The notes beneath the pieces are model-generated. The model was not told the origin of the DNA. It searched no databases and saw only the letters and a list, made by a program, of their open reading frames with translations. Positions 1-8,394 of a DNA stretch of 64,000 bases are shown in pieces. The DNA lies in assembly GCF_030268965.1 (NCBI RefSeq), contig NZ_BSSE01000028.1:31760-95759 (forward strand). Direction: 5' to 3'. Made by a program: the position numbers and the translations under genes. Origin of the DNA: Microtetraspora sp. NBRC 16547. Its GTDB lineage: Bacteria; Actinomycetota; Actinomycetes; Streptosporangiales; Streptosporangiaceae. How positions within the stretch are numbered: position 1 is the stretch's first letter; each line of letters opens with the position of its first letter.

Positions 1-2
1 CC

Positions 3-227
3 GGGGCGGGGAACGCCGTCCTGTGTTCCTTGATCGAGAGCCTGTCCGGCCCGACCACCCGGGCTCGGGTGTGGCGCGGCCTCACTCAGGAGGGGGCTCT
101 CGGCAAGACGCGCGAGCAGCATGTCGCCATCTACGAGGCGATCGCGGGCCGGCAGCCGGAGCTGGCCAGGGCCTGGGCGACCGTCCATGTGGCCGGTGTG
201 GAGGAGTGGCTCCGCAAAGCCCTTTGA
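3..227 (+). CDS. FadR/GntR-family regulator, C-terminal end (partial)
   Basis: This is the last 74 codons of a gene that begins before the window. The reading frame is open from base 3 and ends in TGA at 225-227. The sequence contains TREQHVAIYEAI followed by a helix ending EEWLRKAL, which resembles the last helices of the FCD ligand-binding domain of FadR-subfamily GntR repressors (the histidine of the HxxIxxAI helix often binds metal). The DNA-binding domain is outside the window, so its ligand and targets cannot be judged. It converges with the cell-wall hydrolase gene, with only about 20 bases between the stops. Confidence 0.7.
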   Translation, partial: GAGNAVLCSLIESLSGPTTRARVWRGLTQEGALGKTREQHVAIYEAIAGRQPELARAWATVHVAGVEEWLRKAL

Positions 228-249
228 CATTTGGTCGCTCCCCTGACGG

Positions 250-1470
250 TCAGCCCGGCCGGACCGCTCCGCGAAAGGCCGTCATGTAGTGGTGGGAGCC
301 CAGCACGTCCACCTTCTTGACCACGTCGCCCGTCTTCGGGGCGTGGATCATCATCCCGCCCCCGGCGTACATCCCTACGTGCGTGGGGACGCCGCCGGTG
401 CCGCCGAAGAACATGAGGTCACCCGGACGTAAGTCGCCGAGAGTCACCCGGCGGCCCTGGCGGAACTGGGTGCCCGTGTAGTGGCCGAGGCCGACCCCGG
501 CCTTCGCCCAGGCCGCCATCACCAGACCGGAGCAGTCGAAGCCGACCCGTGCCGCTCCCCTGCCGACTCCCCTGCTGGGCCCACCGGCCGCCCCGCCGCC
601 CCAGGTGTACGGCGTGCCGAGCCAGCTCTCCGCCGCCTTGACCGCCAACTCACCCCGGACCTCGGTCACCTGCACGGCCGGAGCACCCCGCGTCTCGGTC
701 GCCTGCATGGCCGGAGCACTCCGCGTCTCGGCCGGGGCCGCCTCCCCCGAAGCCGGGCTCCACGCATCAGATGTCTGCGTATCCGGCGCCCGTGTGTCCG
801 GCGCCTGTATGTCCGGCGCCTGTATGTCCGGCGCCTGTATGTCCAGTGCCTGTGTGTCCGGGATCCCGGCGTCCAGACTTCCCGACGCCGGGAACTCCCC
901 GTACAGGGTGCGGGCGTCCGGTGCCCGGCCATCCGATGTCTGCGCGTCCGCGTCTCGCGTACCGGGCTCCGGCACCCCGTCGCCGGCACCGGCTGAGGGC
1001 CAGTCCACGACATGGAGGCATGTCTCGAACCTGTCGAGGCGGGCCGCGAGGAGCGCGTCCCAGTGCGCGGACACGAACGCCTCTCGGGACCAGAAGGCGC
1101 CGCCGGGCAGCGGGAAGGCCCACGAGCGGGCTCGCAAAGCTCCCAGCCACTTTTTCAGGCTTGCCCGCCACCGCTCTTCCCATCTCGCCCCGGACGGCTC
1201 CGGCAGAGCCGATCGCCGCCACTGCTCTCCGGCCGTCCAGTGCGGCCCCTGTCGGGAGCGGCCGGAGCCGTAGGGCGCTCGGCGGCTGGAATCGCCCGGC
1301 GACCGAACGTCACCCGGCGACCGGGGAGGCCGCTCGGGCGGCGCGGCGCAGGAGCTCGGGGCCGTCGCATCGAACGCCGAGCCCCTGGGGACACCCGTCG
1401 TGGGGCCGATGATCGTCACTCCGGCCATGGCCGCGGTGCCAAGCTTGACGGCGAGCATGATGGGGATCAC
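250..1470 (-). CDS. NlpC/P60-family cell-wall peptidase with repetitive linker
   Basis: Predicted exported peptidoglycan endopeptidase of about 406 residues. The last ~125 residues form an NlpC/P60 domain: AESWLGTPYTWGG, the nucleophile in FDCSGLV, LRPGDLMFF, the catalytic His in PTHVGMY, and a third polar His in MIHAPKTGD. The start chosen is GTG at 1470 because AGGAGG lies 5 bases upstream; this gives a short hydrophobic N-terminus (MLAVKLGTAAMAGVTIIG) that may act as signal or anchor. A poorly conserved middle follows, then a linker of short repeats: a five-residue APDIQ-type unit repeated about six times, then an eleven-residue ETRxAPAxQxT-type unit repeated three times directly before the catalytic domain. 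Family assignment is firm; export is inferred. Confidence 0.8.
   Translation of the reverse strand: MIPIMLAVKLGTAAMAGVTIIGPTTGVPRGSAFDATAPSSCAAPPERPPRSPGDVRSPGDSSRRAPYGSGRSRQGPHWTAGEQWRRSALPEPSGARWEERWRASLKKWLGALRARSWAFPLPGGAFWSREAFVSAHWDALLAARLDRFETCLHVVDWPSAGAGDGVPEPGTRDADAQTSDGRAPDARTLYGEFPASGSLDAGIPDTQALDIQAPDIQAPDIQAPDTRAPDTQTSDAWSPASGEAAPAETRSAPAMQATETRGAPAVQVTEVRGELAVKAAESWLGTPYTWGGGAAGGPSRGVGRGAARVGFDCSGLVMAAWAKAGVGLGHYTGTQFRQGRRVTLGDLRPGDLMFFGGTGGVPTHVGMYAGGGMMIHAPKTGDVVKKVDVLGSHHYMTAFRGAVRPG
770..868. repeat. 15-bp tandem repeat inside the NlpC/P60 linker
   Basis: Units of the form GTCCGGCGCCTGTAT recur in tandem with small changes and stay in frame, encoding APDIQ/APDTQ pentapeptides. 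The low-complexity linker probably spaces the catalytic domain from the N-terminal anchor. Confidence 0.7.
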
Positions 1471-1580
1471 GCGCTCCTCCTGAGTCCGATCGAAATCGAG
1501 GCCCAGCATCTGAGTCGGCGGCCCGGCGGTAAGTGACCGAAAGCGGTTCTGGGGATAAGCGTCAGCGTGTGGACAAGCTC

Positions 1581-1612
1581 GTGATCCGGATCACCCTCGC
1601 GATCCGGATCGC
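1581..1612. promoter_or_regulatory. Two adjacent 14-bp palindromes sharing GATCCGGATC
   Basis: GTGATCCGGATCAC (1581-1594) and GCGATCCGGATCGC (1599-1612) are both perfect palindromes with the same 10-bp core, and their centres lie 18 bp apart. They sit in the 444-bp gap between the divergent NlpC/P60 and P450 genes, which otherwise shows only the box at 1783. This is probably a tandem operator; the binding protein is unknown. Confidence 0.45.
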
Positions 1613-1782
1613 CCCCTCTCCAGAACGGGTAACCACCGAGCGACACGATCGGGGTCGTGGCGGCGGAATCGGGGAATGCCGATCTCGATGCGCCTGTCGA
1701 GGGTCCGCCCGATCATGGGAGATGCCGGTCGTTCCGCCGCTCCCGGTTCGGCCCCGTCCTTGACGGGCCGGACGCCTCGTAA

Positions 1783-1796
1783 TAGAACACGTTCCA
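1783..1796. promoter_or_regulatory. KstR-type box TAGAACACGTTCCA
   Basis: Matches the TNNAAC-N2-GTTNNA pattern known for the steroid-catabolism repressor KstR of actinobacteria. It lies about 120 bp upstream of the P450 start. The same pattern recurs at 4326 and 9724. Confidence 0.5.
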
Positions 1797-1914
1797 GAAA
1801 GAACATCTGCCAAGCGCTTGATTGAAAGAACGCCTCGGCACGAGCACGAGGCGACCGCATCTGCCGTACACGACCCCGACCTCCCCGGCCACATCTCCCC
1901 AGTAGGTGACTCCT

Positions 1915-3120
1915 GTGCAAATCAATGTCGTCGACCAGGACTACTACGCGCGGCACGGTGTGCCGCACGAGCAGCTCAAATGGCTGCGGGACAACGCCCC
2001 GGTGTTCTGGCACGAGGGCGACGCCGAGCTCGGCTGGCCGGGCTTCTGGGCGGTGACCAAGCACGAGGACGTCGTGCACGTCTCCCGGCACTCCGATCTC
2101 TTCTCCTCGTCACGTCGCCTGTCGCTCTTCAACGAGCTGCCCGAGGAGGAACGGGAACTGCAGCGGATGATGATGCTCAACCAGGACCCGCCGGAGCACA
2201 CCCGGAGGCGCTCCCTCGTCAACCGCGGCTTCACGCCCCGGGTGATCTCCTTGCTCGAAGAACACATCCGCGGCATCTGCCACCGGCTGATCGACGAGGC
2301 CGAGGGCAAGCCCGACCTGGACTTCGTCACCGACGTCTCCGCGCCGTTGCCGCTGTACGTGATCTGCGAGCTCCTCGGCGCGCCGGTCGAGGACCGGGAC
2401 AAGATCTTCGAGTGGTCCAACCGGCTGATCGGGAGCGAGGACCCGGACTACGCGACCACGCCGGAGGAGGGCCAGGCCGCGGCGGCCGAGGTCTACGCCT
2501 ACGCCGGGACCCTGGCCGCGGCCCGCAGGGAGGATCCGCGCGACGACATCGTCACCAAGCTCATCCAGCCGACCGACGGCGGCGAGGTGCTGACCGAGGA
2601 CGAGTTCAACCTGTTCGTCCTGCTGCTCATCGTCGCGGGCAACGAGACCACCCGTAACGCGGCGACCGGCGGGATGCTCGCGTTCTTTCAGCATCCGGAG
2701 CAGTGGGCCCGCCTGGTGGCGGACCGCGCGCTGGCCCGGCCGGCCGCCGACGAGATCGTCCGCTGGGTGTCCCCCGTGAACCTCTTCCGCCGTACGGCCA
2801 CCACCGACACGGAGATCCGCGGGCAGAAGATCGCCGAAGGCGACAAGGTGGTGATCTTCTACGCCTCGGCGAACCGTGACGCCGACGTCTTCGCCGATCC
2901 GGAGGTCTTCGACATCGGCCGGGATCCCAACCCGCAGATCGGCTTCGGCGGCGGCGGAGCGCACTTCTGCCTCGGCAACCACCTGGCCAAGCTGGAGCTC
3001 AGGGTCCTCTTCGAGGTCCTGTCCGAGCGCTTCCCGAAGATCAGTCAGGCGGGCGAGGCCAGGCGACTCAGGTCCAACTTCATCAACGGCATCAAGTCGC
3101 TCCCCATCTCCCTCCGCTGA
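1915..3120 (+). CDS. Cytochrome P450 (CYP124/125/142-like)
   Basis: Haem-thiolate monooxygenase of about 401 residues, soluble bacterial class, needing a ferredoxin and reductase. The I-helix oxygen motif AGNETTRNA, the K-helix ExxR in EIVRWVSP, and the haem loop FGGGGAHFCLGNHLAK (Cys near residue 352) are all present. The overall layout (DPPEHTRRRSLVNRGF, APLPLYVICELLG) resembles the actinobacterial P450s that attack steroid or branched lipid side chains, but the substrate cannot be read from sequence. GTG at 1915 is preferred because AGGTGA lies 5 bases before it; GTG at 1906 is the alternative. A KstR-type box upstream supports a lipid or steroid role. The nearest ferredoxin gene is at 10271. 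Confidence 0.9.
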   Translation: MQINVVDQDYYARHGVPHEQLKWLRDNAPVFWHEGDAELGWPGFWAVTKHEDVVHVSRHSDLFSSSRRLSLFNELPEEERELQRMMMLNQDPPEHTRRRSLVNRGFTPRVISLLEEHIRGICHRLIDEAEGKPDLDFVTDVSAPLPLYVICELLGAPVEDRDKIFEWSNRLIGSEDPDYATTPEEGQAAAAEVYAYAGTLAAARREDPRDDIVTKLIQPTDGGEVLTEDEFNLFVLLLIVAGNETTRNAATGGMLAFFQHPEQWARLVADRALARPAADEIVRWVSPVNLFRRTATTDTEIRGQKIAEGDKVVIFYASANRDADVFADPEVFDIGRDPNPQIGFGGGGAHFCLGNHLAKLELRVLFEVLSERFPKISQAGEARRLRSNFINGIKSLPISLR

Positions 3121-3127
3121 CACCGGG

Positions 3128-3167
3128 CCCGGCGCTCCGAACGTCAGGAAAGCGGAGGAGCGCCGGG
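3128..3167. terminator. Bidirectional hairpin between P450 and gmd
   Basis: CCCGGCGCTCC (3128-3138) pairs perfectly with GGAGCGCCGGG (3157-3167) between two converging genes. There is no T-run. Confidence 0.65.
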
Positions 3168-3169
3168 AT

Positions 3170-4195
3170 CTACGGCCAGGAGGAGTCCTGGTCGGGGTCG
3201 CCGCCTCCGGCGAGGAGATTGAGGTCGGCCTCGACCATCATGGCGACGAGTTCCTCGAACGAGACCGTCGGCTCCCATCCGAGCTGCGCCCTGGCCTTCT
3301 TCGGATCGGCGCAGAGCAGGTCCACCTCCGCCGGCCGGTGCAGGGCCTGATCGCAGACGACGTGCCGCTCCCAGTCCAGGCCGGCCGCGCCGAAGGCGGC
3401 CTCGACCAGCTCCCGTACGGACTGCGTCCGGCCGGTGCCGATCACGTAGTCCTCCGGCTCGGCGGCCTGGAGCATCAGATGCATGGCCCGGGCGTAGTCA
3501 CCGGCGAAGCCCCAGTCGCGCCGCGCCTCCAGGTTGCCGAGCCGCAGCTCGGAGGCGAGGCCCAGCTTGATCCGGGCGACGCCGAGGCTCACCTTGCGGG
3601 TGACGAACTCGGCTCCGCGCCTCGGCGACTCATGGTTGAACAGGATGCCGGACACGGCGTACATGCCGTACGACTCGCGGTAGTTCTGGGTGAGGAAGTG
3701 CCCGTACGCCTTGGCCACGCCGTACGGGGACCGGGGATGGAACGGCGTGCGCTCGTTCTGCGGGGTCTCCCGCACCTGGCCGAACATCTCTGAGGACGAA
3801 GCCTGATAAAAGCGGATCTGGCCGGAACCGGCGCCGCGGGCGGCGGTGATCCCGGAACAGACCCGGATCGCCTCCAGCATGCGGAGCACACCCATTCCGG
3901 TGACCTCGGCGGTGAGCTCCGCCTGCTCCCACGACATCGGGACGAACGAGATCGCGCCCAGGTTGTACACCTCGTCGGGCTGGACCTTCTCCACGGCGGA
4001 GATCAGCGACCCCTGGTCCAGCAGGTCGCCCCGGACGAGCTGGACATCCTGGAGCAACTTGCGCACCCGGGAGACCCGGGGGTTCGCCTGGCCGCGCACC
4101 AGCCCCCAGACCTCGTATCCCTCACCCAGCAGGTGTTCGGCGAGATACGAGCCGTCCTGGCCGGTGATGCCAGTGATCAGCGCACGCCTGGCCAA
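3170..4195 (-). CDS. gmd: GDP-mannose 4,6-dehydratase
   Basis: Short-chain extended dehydratase of 341 residues converting GDP-mannose to GDP-4-keto-6-deoxymannose, the entry to GDP-fucose, rhamnose or perosamine. Seen: the NADP-binding ALITGITGQDGSYLAEHLL at the N-terminus, NLGAISFVPMSWEQ, the active-site SSSEMFG, the YxxxK pair in SPYGVAKAY, NHESPRRGAEFVTRK, and a C-terminal RPAEVDLLCADPKKARAQLGW. The TTG start at 4195 is chosen because a perfect AGGAGG lies 5 bases upstream and the protein then begins LARRALITG. It is divergent from the glycosyltransferase operon, suggesting a shared glycan pathway. Confidence 0.9.
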   Translation of the reverse strand: MARRALITGITGQDGSYLAEHLLGEGYEVWGLVRGQANPRVSRVRKLLQDVQLVRGDLLDQGSLISAVEKVQPDEVYNLGAISFVPMSWEQAELTAEVTGMGVLRMLEAIRVCSGITAARGAGSGQIRFYQASSSEMFGQVRETPQNERTPFHPRSPYGVAKAYGHFLTQNYRESYGMYAVSGILFNHESPRRGAEFVTRKVSLGVARIKLGLASELRLGNLEARRDWGFAGDYARAMHLMLQAAEPEDYVIGTGRTQSVRELVEAAFGAAGLDWERHVVCDQALHRPAEVDLLCADPKKARAQLGWEPTVSFEELVAMMVEADLNLLAGGGDPDQDSSWP

Positions 4196-4494
4196 GGGAT
4201 CCTCCTCGCATCGGGGGGCACCCGAATTCTCCGAAGTCCGCATGAGATAGCGGTGTAAGCAGCTATGAGAGGCGAATGTACCCCTCTGGTCCGATCTGAG
4301 CGCAGTCGCGACACGGAGAACCTACTAGAACATGTTCCACCGAACCAGATTCGGGTAAGCTAACTTCCCAGTTCGGGCCATGTGAACGCCGGAAAAGAGA
4401 CCAATTTCACCTCGGTATCCCAAATGGTAGGGTCCGCAGCTAAGGTCATCTTTATGGCAGCCCCAAGGGGGGCACAACTGGAGAGGGGTGCCCC
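4196..4494. promoter_or_regulatory. Divergent promoter region, gmd / glycosyltransferase
   Basis: This 299-bp gap has no convincing gene. It holds a KstR-type box TAGAACATGTTCCA at 4326-4339, roughly central between the two starts, and an imperfect CCGAA/TTCGG inverted repeat just after it. The base composition is clearly less GC-rich than the flanks, as expected of promoters. Confidence 0.5.
4326..4339. promoter_or_regulatory. KstR-type box TAGAACATGTTCCA
   Basis: Second of three matches to TNNAAC-N2-GTTNNA in the first 10 kb, placed between gmd and the glycosyltransferase operon. Confidence 0.45.
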
Positions 4495-5739
4495 TTGGCG
4501 GAGAGGCTGCGAGTCGCGCTGCTGTCCTATCGCAGCAAGCCCACCTGTGGCGGGCAGGGGGTGTACCTACGCCACATCAGCCGTGAACTGGTCGCGCTCG
4601 GCCATCATGTGGAGGTCTTCTCCGGCCAGCCGTACCCAGAGCTCGACGAAGGCGTCATCCTCAACAAGGTCCCGAGCCTCGACCTCTACGACGACGCCGA
4701 CCCGTTCCGCACGCCGAAGCTCGGCGAGTACCGCGACTGGATCGACGCGCTCGAAGTCGCCACGATGTGGACGGCCGGCTTCCCCGAGCCGCTCACCTTC
4801 AGCCTGCGGGCCTATCGCGAGCTCAAGAAGCGCCAGGGCGACTTCGACGTCGTCCAGGACAACCAGACCCTCGGGTACGGCCTGCTGGGGATCCAGAAGC
4901 TCTTCCCCGTGGTCGGCACCATCCACCACCCGATCAGCGTGGACCGGCGCATCGAACTGGAGGCCGCCAAAGGCTGGAAGAAGCTCTCCATGCGCCGCTG
5001 GTACGGATTCGTCCGTATGCAGAGCATCGTCGCCCCCCGGCTCAGCCCGATCCTCACCGTCAGCGAGTCGTCCCTCGCGGACATCCACCGCGACTTCAAC
5101 GTGCCGCAGTCCAACATGCGGCTGATCCCGCTCGGCGTGGACACCCGCTTCTTCCACCCCCGCCCCCACCTGCCGAAGCGGCCCGGCTCGATCGTGGCCG
5201 TGGCGAGCGCCGACTCCCCTATGAAGGGCGTCGCGACCCTGTTGCGCGCGGTCGCCAAGCTCGCCACCGAGCGCGACGTCAACCTGACCGTCGTCAGCAA
5301 GCCCACCCCCGGCGGGCCGACGGAGAAGCTGGTCGCCGAGCTCTCCCTGCACGACCGGGTCCGGTTCGTCCACGGCATCTCGGACGAGGAACTGGCCGAG
5401 CTGATCGCCACGTCGGAGGTCTCGGTCGTGCCCTCGCTGTACGAGGGCTTCTCGCTCCCCGCGGTGGAGCACATGGCGTCCGGCACGCCCCTCGTCGCCT
5501 CCAGGACTGGCGCGCTGCCCGAGGTCGTCGGGGACGCCGCCATCCAGGTCGCTCCCGGCGACCCGGAGGAGCTGGCCGCCGTCCTGCGCCGCCTGTTCGA
5601 CTCGCCGGAGGAGCGCGCGGAGGTCGGCCGCAAGGGCTACGACCGCGTGATGGAGCGCTACGCGTGGCCGGTGGTCGCCCAGCGCACCGTCGACGCCTAC
5701 CGCGAGGCCATCGCCGCCCGTACGGCCATCGCCTCGTGA
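4495..5739 (+). CDS. Glycosyltransferase family 4
   Basis: GT-B retaining glycosyltransferase of 414 residues. The N-terminal acceptor domain begins RVALLSYRSKPTCGGQGVYLRHIS, the glycine-rich loop typical of GT4 enzymes. The C-terminal nucleotide-sugar domain contains PLGVDTRFFHP, VSVVPSLYEGFSLPAVEHMASGTPLVAS (the E-x7-E region) and GALPEVVGDAA. The start is TTG at 4495 with GAGAGGGG upstream; an upstream ATG in another frame is a shadow. It heads a three-gene operon with a methyltransferase and a prenyltransferase-like protein, an arrangement I recall from other filamentous actinomycetes. The donor sugar is unknown; GDP-linked sugar from the adjacent gmd is a reasonable guess. Confidence 0.88.
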   Translation: MAERLRVALLSYRSKPTCGGQGVYLRHISRELVALGHHVEVFSGQPYPELDEGVILNKVPSLDLYDDADPFRTPKLGEYRDWIDALEVATMWTAGFPEPLTFSLRAYRELKKRQGDFDVVQDNQTLGYGLLGIQKLFPVVGTIHHPISVDRRIELEAAKGWKKLSMRRWYGFVRMQSIVAPRLSPILTVSESSLADIHRDFNVPQSNMRLIPLGVDTRFFHPRPHLPKRPGSIVAVASADSPMKGVATLLRAVAKLATERDVNLTVVSKPTPGGPTEKLVAELSLHDRVRFVHGISDEELAELIATSEVSVVPSLYEGFSLPAVEHMASGTPLVASRTGALPEVVGDAAIQVAPGDPEELAAVLRRLFDSPEERAEVGRKGYDRVMERYAWPVVAQRTVDAYREAIAARTAIAS

Positions 5740-5829
5740 GATCACGCCGTGGCACCGGCGCCCTGGTGCCCGCGCGCGTCACGAAGCCGGACCGGAAGCA
5801 ATCCGCATGATCATGAAAGGTAGGCAGGA

Positions 5830-6543
5830 GTGCTGACCGTCGACTTCGAACGGCTTCCCGTCGGGCCTGGCGACCGCGTTCTCGATCTCGGCGCCGGCGG
5901 CGGCCGGCACGCCTTCGAGGTGCTGCGCCGGGGTGCCGATGTGGTGGCGTTCGACATGGACGCGGCCGAGCTGGAAGGCGTCGCCGCGATGTTCGCCGCC
6001 ATGGACAAGGAGGGCCAGATCCCTCCGGGGGCCTCCGGCGAGACCGTGGTCGGCGACGCGCTCGCCATGCCGTTCCCCGACGCGTCCTTCGACCGGGTGA
6101 TCGCGGCCGAGGTGCTGGAGCACATCCCCGACGACATGGCGGCCATGCGGGAGATCGTCCGCGTCCTCAAGCCGGGCGGGCGAGCCGCGATCACGGTGCC
6201 GAGCTTCCTGCCAGAACGCATCTGCTGGGCGCTGTCCGAGGACTACCACACCGCCCCCGGCGGGCACATCCGGATCTACACGCTGGCTGAGCTCAAGGCC
6301 AAGCTGAAGGCGTCCGGCCTGGAAGTCGGCTCCCACCACCACGCGCACGGCCTGCACGCGCCGTACTGGTGGATCAAGTGTGCGGTGGGCGTGAACGACG
6401 ACGACCATCCGCTGGCCAAGGCGTACCACGAACTCCTGGTGTGGGACATCATGAAGCGTCCCGCCGCCACCCGGATCGCGGAGACCCTGCTCAACCCTCT
6501 GATCGGCAAGAGCGTGGTCGTCTACGTCCGGAAGCCCGTATGA
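5830..6543 (+). CDS. Class I SAM-dependent methyltransferase
   Basis: Predicted methyltransferase of 237 residues with a Rossmann core. Motif I is VLDLGAGGGRHAFEVL, the acidic motif II is VVAFDMDAAEL, and the post-II region is FPDASFDRVIAAEVLEHIPDD followed by VLKPGG. The start is GTG at 5830, with GGTAGG about 6 bases upstream. It follows the glycosyltransferase by 90 bp and overlaps the next gene by ATGA, so it is probably translationally coupled to it. Similar to UbiE/Coq5-like small-molecule methyltransferases. The substrate is likely the product of the neighbouring enzymes. Confidence 0.85.
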   Translation: MLTVDFERLPVGPGDRVLDLGAGGGRHAFEVLRRGADVVAFDMDAAELEGVAAMFAAMDKEGQIPPGASGETVVGDALAMPFPDASFDRVIAAEVLEHIPDDMAAMREIVRVLKPGGRAAITVPSFLPERICWALSEDYHTAPGGHIRIYTLAELKAKLKASGLEVGSHHHAHGLHAPYWWIKCAVGVNDDDHPLAKAYHELLVWDIMKRPAATRIAETLLNPLIGKSVVVYVRKPV

Positions 6544-7598
6544 GCGTCCCGGCGGTCCCCGGAGCGATAGCAGCGGATCAGGTGGTGGCCACCGCGAGGA
6601 GCATCGCGGCGGTCCAGGACGACGAGGGCGGCGTGCCGTGGCCGGAGGGCCACATCGACGCGTGGAACCACGTCGAATGCCTGATGGCCATGACCGTGGC
6701 CGGACTCCGCGAGGAGGCCCGCCGGGGGTACGACTGGCTCGTCAGATATCAGCGCGAGGACGGCTCGTGGCCGATGAAGGTGGCCGGCGGCGAAGCGGTC
6801 GAGAAGGGCGGCGAGTCCAACCACGCCGCCTACGTCGCCGTCGGGGTCTGGCACGACCTGCTCGTGACCGGCGACGAGGACTTCGCCGCCTCCATGTGGC
6901 CGATGGTCGCCAGAGCGCTCGACTTCGTCGTCGGGTTGCAGACCACCCGCGGCGAGATCGTCTGGGAACGCGACGCACAGGGCGCTCCCGCGGCGTACGC
7001 GCTGCTCACCGGTTCCGCGTCGATCTATCAGGGGCTGCGCAGCGGTGTCCTGCTCGGTGAGCGGCTCGGCGATCCGCAGCCCGACTGGGAACTGGCCGCC
7101 GACCGGCTCGGACACGTGCTCGCCGCCCACCCCGAGGCGTTCGCCGACAAGAGCCGTTTCTCGATGGACTGGTACTACCCCGTCCTCGGCGGTGCCGTAC
7201 GCGGGACCGCGGGCGAAAAGCGCGTCGAGGAGGAGTGGGACACCTTCGTCGTCCCCGGGCTCGGCGTCCGCTGTGTCTCCGACCAGCCCTGGGTGACCGG
7301 CGCGGAGTCCTGCGAGTTGGTGCTGACCCTGGACGCGATGGGCGACCGGGAGCGGGCCCTGCGCGTCTTCGCGGACATGCAGCACCTGCGCCACGAGGAC
7401 GGCTCGTACTGGACGGGCTGGCAGTTCGTGAACGAGAAGCACTTCCCGCACGAGCGCTCCGCCTACACGGCGGCCGCGGTGATCCTCGCGGCCGACGCGC
7501 TGTCCGGAGCCACGGCGGGGGCCTCGATCTTCCGCGACGCCGGCGTGGACGACGTCCGCATCACCGGCGACTGCGGCTGCGAGCACGCCCGCGCCTAG
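6540..7598 (+). CDS. Prenyltransferase / squalene-oxidase-repeat-like protein
   Basis: Protein of 352 residues starting at ATG 6540, which overlaps the methyltransferase stop (ATGA). It shows repeated alpha-hairpin units with conserved aromatic and acidic residues: DDEGGVPWPEGH, YQREDGSWPMK, HEDGSYWTGWQF. These resemble the QxxDGSW repeats of terpene cyclase and prenyltransferase alpha-alpha barrels, but a glycosidase-like barrel is also possible. The C-terminus carries a CGCEHA cysteine cluster that could bind metal. The fixed linkage with a GT4 and a methyltransferase suggests tailoring of a lipid-linked sugar or terpenoid glycoside; the actual reaction is not known. Confidence 0.7.
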   Translation: MSVPAVPGAIAADQVVATARSIAAVQDDEGGVPWPEGHIDAWNHVECLMAMTVAGLREEARRGYDWLVRYQREDGSWPMKVAGGEAVEKGGESNHAAYVAVGVWHDLLVTGDEDFAASMWPMVARALDFVVGLQTTRGEIVWERDAQGAPAAYALLTGSASIYQGLRSGVLLGERLGDPQPDWELAADRLGHVLAAHPEAFADKSRFSMDWYYPVLGGAVRGTAGEKRVEEEWDTFVVPGLGVRCVSDQPWVTGAESCELVLTLDAMGDRERALRVFADMQHLRHEDGSYWTGWQFVNEKHFPHERSAYTAAAVILAADALSGATAGASIFRDAGVDDVRITGDCGCEHARA

Positions 7599-7631
7599 AT
7601 CCATCGGTGCCCGGAGCGAAGGCTTCGATCG

Positions 7632-8117
7632 GGGGCTCCGACCCAAAGCCGGGATACCAGCCCGCTCGTCGCCGGGCCGACCGACGTCCCCATGATCCTC
7701 AGCCCATTGGAGGCCGCCGAGGATCCCGAACTCGCCGTCCTGTCAGTGATCACCCACGCGTACACGCCGGAGGCCCCTGACATCCTGAACGCCCTGCTCA
7801 CCGCAGTGCACAAGCTCGATCCCCAACGGGGCGCCCTATACGCTGACATGGTACGCGCGGCGCTGCCCCTCAAGATCTGGGAGCACCTGGAGAATCTCAT
7901 GCAGACCGAAACCCGCAAATACCTCAGTGAGTGGGCCCGCAACAACGTGGCCGAGGGCATGGCTGAATCGATCTTCGCGGTGCTCTCCGCACGTGGTCTC
8001 GACGTACCGGAGGACGTACGCGCCGAGATAAACGCCTGCACCGACCTCGCCCAGCTCGACGCGTGGATCCGAGCCGCCGTCACCGTGGAATCGGCACGCG
8101 ACCTGCTCGACACCTGA
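7632..8117 (+). pseudogene. 3' remnant of an Rpn/YadD-like nuclease-family gene
   Basis: The frame from ATG 7692 encodes 141 residues that resemble the C-terminal half of a ~290-residue actinobacterial family (recalled pattern ...LxPLVLGPxxVPxIxDPxxAxxxPELAVLSAxAHG... ending CTDLDQLDxWxRRAVTVxxxxDLF). Here PELAVLSVITHA and CTDLAQLDAWIRAAVTVESARDLLDT are clear. The similarity continues upstream of the ATG in the same frame (SPLVAGPTDVP), but the N-terminal nuclease half is missing and the frame hits a stop at 7596-7598. Most likely a truncated, non-functional remnant, although the ORF itself is intact. Confidence 0.6.
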
Positions 8118-8394
8118 AACACGACCTGCACCGGCAACCGCCGGGCCGCCATGACGAACCCAACCGCCGGATCGTTCAAGACGATCCGGAGGCGGCGTTT
8201 CCGGGGAGCGTTCAGAGGCCAGGCGTCTTGTGGGTGACGGGGCCTCTGGCTATGGCTAGTGCTCTGACCGCATAGGTTCGCCGGGTCGGTGGTCGCTTCG
8301 TTCACCCTGGGAGCGATCTGTGTTTCTGGGTGGCGGTATCACGCAGAAGAAAAAGTGGTTGCCCCGGGACCAGAGCTCATGTTGGCTGGGCAGC
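8118..8394. other. Gap with no recognised gene
   Basis: No convincing ORF or RNA gene. A GATCGTTCAAGACGATC-like inverted repeat near 8170 and a stretch CTAGTGCTCTGACCGCATAG near 8258 look like possible decayed insertion-sequence or terminator material, fitting the truncated gene just upstream. I cannot assign either. Confidence 0.3.

Noticed and set aside
8118..8394. Possible tRNA or small RNA near 8260 (GGTTCGCCGGGTC resembling a T-arm)
   Set aside because: No acceptor stem or anticodon arm can be folded around it.
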